Positions 45,803 to 51,480 of a stretch of 64,000 bases of DNA are shown one piece after another; the stretch's first letter is position 1, and each line of letters begins with the position of its first letter. The stretch spans positions 62,001-126,000 of the forward strand of contig JAPPFJ010000025.1 in assembly GCA_028877215.1 (NCBI GenBank), read 5' to 3'. Under the pieces are notes generated by a model. The model was not told where the DNA came from and did not search any database. It saw nothing but the letters and a program-made list of their open reading frames with translations. Position numbers and translations under genes: made by a program. The DNA is from Gemmatimonadota bacterium. GTDB lineage: Bacteria; Latescibacterota; UBA2968; GCA-2709665.

Positions 45803-46046
45803 GCTGGAGTTTCAGGTCTCTTAACTCAGCCTCCAATGGAAAAACCCTGTACTGTTTAAGGGCCAACAGAAATTCAACCCGCGACATGCCTGCGAGTTCG
45901 GCAGCCCGGCCTGAAGAAAGTCGACCCATTTCATACATCTTTACAGCGGCTGAAGTTCGCAATATGCGGGCGAAATCGGCCTCATCGCTGCTTGCAGCCA
46001 GCAACACCTTTTCCGGTACCTCGATTACAACCTGTCGAGTTGACAT
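45795..46046 (-). CDS. UPF0175-family antitoxin
   Basis: From ATG 46046 (GGAG nine bases upstream) the protein has 83 residues. A short strand VVIEVPEKVL is followed by helices AVKMYEMGRLSSGRAAELAGMSRVEFLLALKQYRV, a helix-turn-helix-like pattern diagnostic of UPF0175, regularly found directly before DUF3368 PIN genes. It should bind both the toxin and its own operator; a palindrome at 46080-46099 lies just upstream. Confidence 0.87.
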   Translation of the reverse strand: MSTRQVVIEVPEKVLLAASSDEADFARILRTSAAVKMYEMGRLSSGRAAELAGMSRVEFLLALKQYRVFPLEAELRDLKLQHA

Positions 46047-46079
46047 CGTTCGCTCCAACCGGTTTGATAGACCTGTGAC

Positions 46080-46099
46080 GTGGAATAATACCGTTCCAC
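46080..46099. promoter_or_regulatory. Candidate antitoxin operator palindrome
   Basis: GTGGAA (46080-46085) and TTCCAC (46094-46099) are separated by 8 bases, 34 bp upstream of the antitoxin start. Antitoxins of VapBC type usually bind such sites to repress their operon. No textbook -35/-10 pair was found around it. Confidence 0.45.
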
Positions 46100-46187
46100 T
46101 GACAACAGACTCCCGTTGAATACTCTCAAGATAGGGAATTCTGAAACCTCAGGCAACGTGTATCCGCCTTTTGGAACAAGATTTCAC

Positions 46188-46241
46188 CTCAAAAACGGGA
46201 CAGTGCACGCTGAGGGTGCGTTGTCCCGTTGTGATTTTGAG
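46188..46241. repeat. Nested inverted repeat with structured-RNA potential
   Basis: Outer arms CTCAAAA (46188-46194) and TTTTGAG (46235-46241) enclose inner arms AACGGGACA (46194-46202) and TGTCCCGTT (46222-46230) and a smaller GCAC/GTGC pair. The 54-base structure lies between the antitoxin promoter region and the right-hand repeat. The rest of 46047-46296 shows no supported gene. Confidence 0.5.
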
Positions 46242-46296
46242 ACCGAAACGCGATCAAGATCCGCACGCTCGAACACCCTTTCGCTAATGCATGAAT

Positions 46297-46335
46297 AAAG
46301 CCTGATATGTCATTGCATATCAGGCTTTTTCGTTA
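46297..46335. terminator. Terminator hairpin, copy 2 of the 39-bp direct repeat
   Basis: Identical in all 39 bases to 45169-45207, with five further matching bases upstream after one mismatch. Stem arms 46297-46309 and 46316-46328. No plus-strand gene ends here, so its presence is best explained by duplication together with the cassette. Confidence 0.9.
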
Positions 46336-46359
46336 GGACACGTGCAACGGATTATTTGT

Positions 46360-47175
46360 TTAATCCACCGTCCTGGCGCTGACAACGGTTATAATCGCGA
46401 TGTCGTCTCGGTCGTGAACTGAACTCCCCACAATGACCGTCTCGCCGTTCTTGATGTTCAGCGCCGCGTTAAGTACGATTTCTCCGGCAGAATTGAATTT
46501 CAGATCTCGTAGCTGAATCACACCCTTGCCTTCGTCTATATATTCCAACCAAAAATTCGCCCAGATCCTCGAGAAGTTCAAGACCACGTCTCCCGAAGCA
46601 TCCGTGAGTTTCAGAGAGGAGGAACTCTGCAGTGTAGACTTGCTCCGGCTCCCCGCGCTTGAAATCGATCGACCGCTTCCCAGAAGATTGTAGTGCCTGA
46701 ATTTAAATGCCTGTTTCAATTGGTCCTGCAGGGTCTGATCGGGTATCGGACGATCAAGCATGCGTTTCACCCCATCCACTGCTTCATAAAATGCCGCATT
46801 TGAAGCCAAGATCTGTCGCAAATGGATTTCGATCCGACGGGGAGGTACATCGAACTTGGCAATCAGCTTTCTCGCGCGCACCGCGGACAACGGATTCTTG
46901 AACCTGATAAAAAGCTTTGTACGCCCATAGTTATTGATGCTTTCGTATTCGATTTCAAAGGCACGCAGAAGTTCCATGACGTGATGGCGTGAAAGGTATT
47001 TTATATGAAACATCTCGACACCTGGAGGAAGGAGTTCCTCCAGGTCAGCTGCATTCGTCGAATCCGCCGGCCCCTCAGCGTTACAATGTGACGCGTATGC
47101 AACGATTGAAAGAACGGCGGCCAGTATTGTCGAGAGTTTAACCGTTGCCATCGCTCGACATCTATACTGTTTCAT
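46360..47175 (-). CDS. Secretin-N-domain-like periplasmic protein of an ECF operon
   Basis: From ATG 47175 (AAAGGAG upstream, ATGA overlap with the anti-sigma gene) the protein has 271 residues. It has a signal peptide (VKLSTILAAVLSIVAYASHC), a segment like secretin N domains (VEMFHIKYLSRHHVMELLRAF) and KLIAKFDVPPRRIEIHLRQIL, a Ser-rich middle, and a C-terminal GETVIVGSSVHDRDDIAIITVV strand pair, reminiscent of the start of secretin beta barrels. It is too short for a full secretin. A role as periplasmic sensor, or as output of the sigma/anti-sigma pair upstream, is inference. Confidence 0.65.
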   Translation of the reverse strand: MKQYRCRAMATVKLSTILAAVLSIVAYASHCNAEGPADSTNAADLEELLPPGVEMFHIKYLSRHHVMELLRAFEIEYESINNYGRTKLFIRFKNPLSAVRARKLIAKFDVPPRRIEIHLRQILASNAAFYEAVDGVKRMLDRPIPDQTLQDQLKQAFKFRHYNLLGSGRSISSAGSRSKSTLQSSSSLKLTDASGDVVLNFSRIWANFWLEYIDEGKGVIQLRDLKFNSAGEIVLNAALNIKNGETVIVGSSVHDRDDIAIITVVSARTVD

Positions 47176-47819
47176 TGGCGATTCGCTCCTTTCCGCGGCA
47201 GAAGCCAAACAATTGTTGTGTTCGAGTCGTTGGTTCGATAAATGACGGGCACGCCATCGGGTTGGTTGACCGAAACGAGTACCGGATATTCTGCATCCAG
47301 CTCTTCATCTGTCAGGTAGGGTCTGGGATTCAAGCGTCTCATCAATGCTTTGATTTCTGCCCGCGACGTCCGCCTGGATTCCCGATATTCTCGTCCATAA
47401 GGGTAAATCAGGCTTTCAGAGTTGCGTTCGCTCGACCGCGCCAGTTGGCTATCGGCGTTTTCCCCACCGCTACGTATGAGTAACCCGATTGCTCCAATCA
47501 ACAGAACAGCAGCAGCAGACCACGTTACGACCCGTTGCCAGTGATGTCTTCCGTTCGCTTGTCCATTCACAACTCCCGGATGGGACGATGCCTTGAGAAT
47601 ATCGTGGTGGATTCGCTCTCCCAGCCGCTCGGATGGCGCTGGTGCAGGTTCTGTCAGCGCTGCTTGTCTGGCTGTACGTTGAGAAGCAATGAAACTCTGA
47701 TGTTCTGACAGGCAGGAATTGCAATACCCAAGATGGCGCGAGACTCGGGAAGCCATGGATACTGGCAAGTCGTTTTCAACATAAAGCGGCAGGAACATCC
47801 GTACGATTCGGCAGATCAT
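47172..47819 (-). CDS. Zinc-finger anti-sigma factor with one transmembrane helix
   Basis: The 215-residue protein has a ZAS-type N-terminus with Cys3, then HLGYCNSCLSEH (H-x3-C-x2-C) for zinc and sigma binding, a transmembrane helix about residues 98-114 (VTWSAAAVLLIGAIGLLI) and an exported C-terminal domain of about 100 residues. It should hold the ECF factor at the membrane until an envelope signal frees it. Both ends overlap their neighbours by ATGA, giving tightly coupled translation of the trio. Confidence 0.85.
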   Translation of the reverse strand: MICRIVRMFLPLYVENDLPVSMASRVSRHLGYCNSCLSEHQSFIASQRTARQAALTEPAPAPSERLGERIHHDILKASSHPGVVNGQANGRHHWQRVVTWSAAAVLLIGAIGLLIRSGGENADSQLARSSERNSESLIYPYGREYRESRRTSRAEIKALMRRLNPRPYLTDEELDAEYPVLVSVNQPDGVPVIYRTNDSNTTIVWLLPRKGANRQ

Positions 47820-48487
47820 ATCTCGTTCTCCAGGCTCTTTCTGATGCGAGCCCTTGCTTTGTGAAGGTGAACGCGGGCGGTGACACCGGTGCAGCCCAGT
47901 ATCTGTGCTACTTCGTTCAACGGGAAGCCCTGAAGATCCCGCAGCACGAATGCCATGCGTTGTTTCGGTGAAACCTTGCTCAGGATCCGGTCAAGTGTGA
48001 GTTTGAGATCGCTGTCGCTGGCCTGGCTGCGGTCCGGCAGCCCTGTCTCCACGAACAATCGACGAGATTTATTCAGTTTTCGAAGGTGGTCGATGGCGGT
48101 GTTGGTGACCAGTCTGAACAACCATGTCGTGAATTTATGGTTCGATGAATAAGCACGGATGTTCCTGTAGAGTTTGATGAAACTTTCCTGGCAAATGTCC
48201 TCGGCATCATCCCTGTTTCCCGCGATCTGGTAAGCTATGGAATAAACCTTTGCCCTGTAAACCTCTACAAGGGTTTCAAATGCCTCAACGTCGCCGTCCT
48301 GCGCCTTTCTCACCAGGTCTGATTCGTCCGTACACAATGGTCTTATCCTTGGAGCAACATCCCGCGAGGTTGAGAATTCTATGTCCAATACCGGGTCCAA
48401 TCGGACCTCCGAATATACGGCCGATCTCAGATCCTCAAATGAGAGCCGATGAACGGCAGCTCGACATGAAGGATGTCTTACCCGCAT
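47816..48487 (-). CDS. ECF-type RNA polymerase sigma factor
   Basis: Region 2 is seen in DGDVEAFETLVEVYRAKVYSIAYQI, DAEDICQESFIKLYRNI and FTTWLFRLVTNTAIDHLRK, region 4 in LSKVSPKQRMAFVLRDLQGFPLNEVAQILGCTGVTARVHLHKARARIRK. The open frame gives 223 residues from ATG 48487, but a TTG at 48337, with AAGGA upstream, would remove 50 poorly conserved residues and may be the true start. It is the first gene of a three-gene operon that looks like a cell-surface signalling unit; autoregulation is usual but its promoter cannot be read. Confidence 0.9.
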   Translation of the reverse strand: MRVRHPSCRAAVHRLSFEDLRSAVYSEVRLDPVLDIEFSTSRDVAPRIRPLCTDESDLVRKAQDGDVEAFETLVEVYRAKVYSIAYQIAGNRDDAEDICQESFIKLYRNIRAYSSNHKFTTWLFRLVTNTAIDHLRKLNKSRRLFVETGLPDRSQASDSDLKLTLDRILSKVSPKQRMAFVLRDLQGFPLNEVAQILGCTGVTARVHLHKARARIRKSLENEI

Positions 48488-48594
48488 CTATAACAATATA
48501 CGCACGAAGGGCCGGGATTGTTTAGGGCTTAACCGGGATTCATGGACAGCCGCCAGGAATTCAGAAGTGCGCGGATCGAAAATAGAAAACGAAT

Positions 48595-48618
48595 AGGGGC
48601 GACGCATGCGACGCCCCT
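48595..48618. repeat. Short hairpin between ECF operon and lactonase gene
   Basis: AGGGGCG (48595-48601) pairs with CGCCCCT (48612-48618); no T-run follows. It may end the minus-strand lactonase transcript weakly. Confidence 0.35.
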
Positions 48619-48689
48619 GAATCTCTAAATTCCGGCGATTATTGGGTTTTCCTTCTACGTTTTGCGTCACCCGTCTCACCGCTCTGATG

Positions 48690-49547
48690 CTACAGTCCGA
48701 TCCGTGAATAAAACTCCTCCACGCCGCGGATGCCCAGGTTCAGCCGGAACAGGGCGCCGGCGTGTTCGCCGTCTTCGTGTTTGATATTTCCGCCGGCGGT
48801 CGTGACGTAGATGTCCGTATAGTCCTCACCGCCGAAGGTAAGGCTGGAAACCTTCCTGACCGGAAACGCGATGCGCCGTTCTTCCACGCCGTCGGGGTTG
48901 TAGCGTACGAGGCAGCGGCCGTCCCACCGGGCGGACCAGACGAAGCCCTGGGCGTCTACCGTCATGCCGTCCGGCATCCCGTCGTTTTCCGCAACCCGTG
49001 CAAATACTCCACGATTCGCAATGTCTCCGGTGCGGCGATCGTAATCGAACCTGTAGATGTTCAGAGAGGGCGTGTCCGTAAAATACATGGTTCTGCGGTC
49101 TGCCGTGAATCCCATACCGTTGGAAATCCCGACGTCTTCAAGGACCAGGTGAAGCGTGCAGTCCGTGTCCAGTCGATAGAGCCTTCCCGGCCGCCTCGAC
49201 GTGGGCATGGTGCCGCAAAAAACGCGGCCCTCGGGATCCGCAATCACGTCGTTGAACCGGGTCTCGCGCTCCTCCGGGATTTCCTCGATGACCGTGGTGA
49301 GTTCGCCTTCGCGCCAGATCTTGACCGCGCCCCGTTCCATGAAGAACAGGAGGGATCCGTCGGCCTGCACTGTAAAACCGCCCACGACGTCTCCAGTGTA
49401 ACAGATTTCGTGCATTCCCGTGGCCGGGTCGTAGCGGAACACGCGTCCCGCGGGAATGTCGGTCCAGTAGACCGTTTTTTCCATCGGGTGCCAGAGCGGT
49501 CCTTCTCCGGTCTCGCAGTGAAAGTCCGCGATCAGTTCGGGCTGCAT
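48690..49547 (-). CDS. SMP-30/gluconolactonase-family lactonase
   Basis: The 285-residue beta-propeller protein has CETGEGPLWHP with the metal-binding Glu (Glu15), VYWTDIPAGRVFRYDP, RFNDVIADPEGRVFCGTM with the Asn ligand and DGMPDGMTVDAQGFVWSARW with the Asp ligand. SMP-30/Gnl enzymes open sugar lactones such as glucono- or aldarolactones. Together with the uronate dehydrogenase-like gene and the UxaA-family dehydratase it suggests oxidative uronate use. ATG 49547 has AAAGGAG upstream. The region upstream to 49845 shows nothing else. Confidence 0.9.
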   Translation of the reverse strand: MQPELIADFHCETGEGPLWHPMEKTVYWTDIPAGRVFRYDPATGMHEICYTGDVVGGFTVQADGSLLFFMERGAVKIWREGELTTVIEEIPEERETRFNDVIADPEGRVFCGTMPTSRRPGRLYRLDTDCTLHLVLEDVGISNGMGFTADRRTMYFTDTPSLNIYRFDYDRRTGDIANRGVFARVAENDGMPDGMTVDAQGFVWSARWDGRCLVRYNPDGVEERRIAFPVRKVSSLTFGGEDYTDIYVTTAGGNIKHEDGEHAGALFRLNLGIRGVEEFYSRIGL

Positions 49548-49845
49548 TTGTCGCTCCTTTCGGGCAAGCTTCCGTCCACTGCTCGATTCGTCGAAGGCGG
49601 AAGGTTGTCGGACGTTGACGGCGCATTCTGCATTTCGTCGCGAGAGGAAGCCGGAGAAACGCCCGGCAACGAAATCCCGCTTCGTTCAGGAGGCGGAACT
49701 GACGTCCATGACTACAACCCGTTCACGGGCGTTGTCAAGGGAATAATCGATTCGCTGCCGGAGTCGGTTTCGGCTTGTCCGCGTCGGTCCCGCCCGGTAT
49801 ATTTCGCGTGTCCGCAGGCGATGCGGTCTCGTGAAAGGATTCGCC

Positions 49846-50058
49846 ATGTCCCGGAGTCGGGAAGCCGGAAACGGGCAACGTGAAATCGGAAAGTGGATGG
49901 CGGTCGGTTCGGGCGTCGGCGCCGGCGCGGGCTCCGTCTTTGGCGTTGGCAGCGGCGACTTCGGATTGTGGGTGAGCGCCGGCGTGTCGATCGGCGCGAG
50001 TCTGGGGCTTGCCGTGGGCGCCTGCATCCGGCGGCTGAAGTTCAGGCGGAAGGATTGA
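49846..50058 (+). CDS. Small glycine-rich two-helix membrane protein
   Basis: ATG 49846 with AAAGGA upstream gives 70 residues. After a polar start (REAGNGQREIGKW) come two Gly/Ala/Val-rich helices (MAVGSGVGAGAGSVFGVGSG and LWVSAGVSIGASLGLAVGA), then a basic end CIRRLKFRRKD. This Gly-zipper helical hairpin pattern is common in small inner-membrane proteins of unknown role. It lies alone between two minus-strand genes. Confidence 0.6.
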   Translation: MSRSREAGNGQREIGKWMAVGSGVGAGAGSVFGVGSGDFGLWVSAGVSIGASLGLAVGACIRRLKFRRKD

Positions 50059-50133
50059 CACCGGTGTACCCGCCCGGATGCTCGCGAACGGCATCGACCG
50101 CGATGTACGCGAGTACAGGCGAGACTTCAGGGT

Positions 50134-50997
50134 TCAGTAAATCGGAATGCCGGCGCGCTTCGAAATCTCCCGGACGTTGGCGGTGGCGAGCGGAATCTGA
50201 TCCGGACCGAGGTGTTCGATCAGAGCGTAGCCTTCAGGATGATTCGCGTGAAAGCGCCCGAGCGCAAGGGCCAGATTCAGTTCGCCGAGACCCGGAACCG
50301 TCTCTTCCAGATGGACAACCAGACGATTGCCGACGGTAATGTCCTTGACGTGACAGACGGGCGCCAGCGGTCCGATCGTCTTGAAGATGTGGTTCAGGCG
50401 TTCGGTGTCAGAGTAGACCTGGTCAATGGATTCGAAGTGATTGACGTAGTCCATCACCAGCCTTATGTTCGTGCAGTTGACCGACTTGATGAGACGGCGG
50501 CAGACCGACGGGGTATTGAGTATTGAAACGACGTGGGTCTCCACGACCGTTACGATTTTCAGTGCCTTCGTCTGGTGTGCGATTTCCCGCAGCGTGCGGA
50601 TCAGCAGCGCGAGTGCTTGCGGCGTGTGGTTGGCGCGGTGGGGTGTCCATGGGCCGGCGGGGTTGAGGCTTCCCGGCCTGATCAGGTAGCAGTCTGCGCC
50701 GAGGCGCGCGGCGAGCGCGGCGCCCCCGACCACCTTCGAGACGGCTCGCGAGCGTGCCTCCGGATCCGGATCGAAGAGGCAATCGCCATACGTGATGGCG
50801 AATTGCGCGAGATCGATATCATATTCCGTGAACAGCCGCCTGCACCTTGCCGTGTCGTCGCCGGAGATTTCATCCAACAGTTCGCCGGGCAGGTGAAAGC
50901 CGGCCCCCGTGAATCCCCGTTCACGAATCGTTTCAAAGTGGTTTCCGTTAAAGTTCCGGAGGTCGCCGGGCAGCATGCCGACAATGCCGAGTCTCAT
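50134..50997 (-). CDS. Sugar phosphate isomerase/epimerase-type TIM barrel
   Basis: The 287-residue protein starts MRLGIVGMLPGDLRNFNG and has LGADCYLIRPGSLNP, IVTVVETHVVSIL (metal Glu/His), IRLVMDYVNHFESID, PVCHVKDI and YALIEHLGPDQI. It belongs to the AP endonuclease 2/xylose isomerase-like barrel family; no specific substrate can be assigned. It is the third such barrel in the window and is near the lactonase and dehydratase genes. Confidence 0.8.
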   Translation of the reverse strand: MRLGIVGMLPGDLRNFNGNHFETIRERGFTGAGFHLPGELLDEISGDDTARCRRLFTEYDIDLAQFAITYGDCLFDPDPEARSRAVSKVVGGAALAARLGADCYLIRPGSLNPAGPWTPHRANHTPQALALLIRTLREIAHQTKALKIVTVVETHVVSILNTPSVCRRLIKSVNCTNIRLVMDYVNHFESIDQVYSDTERLNHIFKTIGPLAPVCHVKDITVGNRLVVHLEETVPGLGELNLALALGRFHANHPEGYALIEHLGPDQIPLATANVREISKRAGIPIY

Positions 50998-51123
50998 GGG
51001 CGGGGTCCTCTTCCAAAAAAACTGTCAACGCCTGATGGACGGGCCGCCCATCCCCGTCCTGGTGGTCGGTGTGGGCCGAACGCCAACCGGTGCAAACTGA
51101 CGTCGCGAAAAGGAGGCGAACCG

Positions 51124-51411
51124 ATGGCGGAATCCGTGGATGAATTGAGCGTCAACTATGAAGAAAACGGTGTACTGCTCTGCAAGGAACTGGACAGGCA
51201 GGTGCTTTCACGCGGGGCGTGGGCGACCGTAATGTTCCTGTACCAGGATCTGAACCGGCAATCCGGTGAATATGGGCCTGAGAAAGTGACGATTCGCCGA
51301 TTTCAGAAGCGAGACGGGACATATATACCGCGAAGCAAGTTCAATATTTCGAGTCTCCAACAGGGAAGAAAGATCGCGGCGGCGCTGCAGGGCTGGATTG
51401 ACGACAAATAA
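51124..51411 (+). CDS. 95-residue compact protein of unknown function
   Basis: ATG 51124 has AAAAGGAGG seven bases upstream. The product is soluble-looking, with LSVNYEENGVLLCKELDRQV, SRGAWATVMFLYQDLNRQ, a Gly/Pro turn (SGEYGPEKVTIRRFQKRDGTY) and SKFNISSLQQGRKIAAALQGW. I do not recognise the family. The strong RBS, its own terminator and the balanced composition argue for a real gene. It faces the UxaA-family gene. Confidence 0.8.
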   Translation: MAESVDELSVNYEENGVLLCKELDRQVLSRGAWATVMFLYQDLNRQSGEYGPEKVTIRRFQKRDGTYIPRSKFNISSLQQGRKIAAALQGWIDDK

Positions 51412-51439
51412 CAGACCGACGAACGAGCAAGACAAAAAG

Positions 51440-51470
51440 ACGGGCGGCACACGTATTGCGTGCCGCCCGT
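51440..51470. terminator. Bidirectional terminator between the 95-aa gene and the UxaA-family gene
   Basis: Arms 51440-51450 and 51460-51470 (ACGGGCGGCAC and complement), with AAAAAG before the stem (T-run on the minus strand) and TTTC after it. Most useful for the minus-strand gene ending at 51481. Confidence 0.85.
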
Positions 51471-51480
51471 TTCGCAACGG

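Noticed and set aside
46116..46298. 60-codon frame between antitoxin and right-hand repeat
   Set aside because: It runs through the nested inverted repeat, lacks an RBS and looks like chance.
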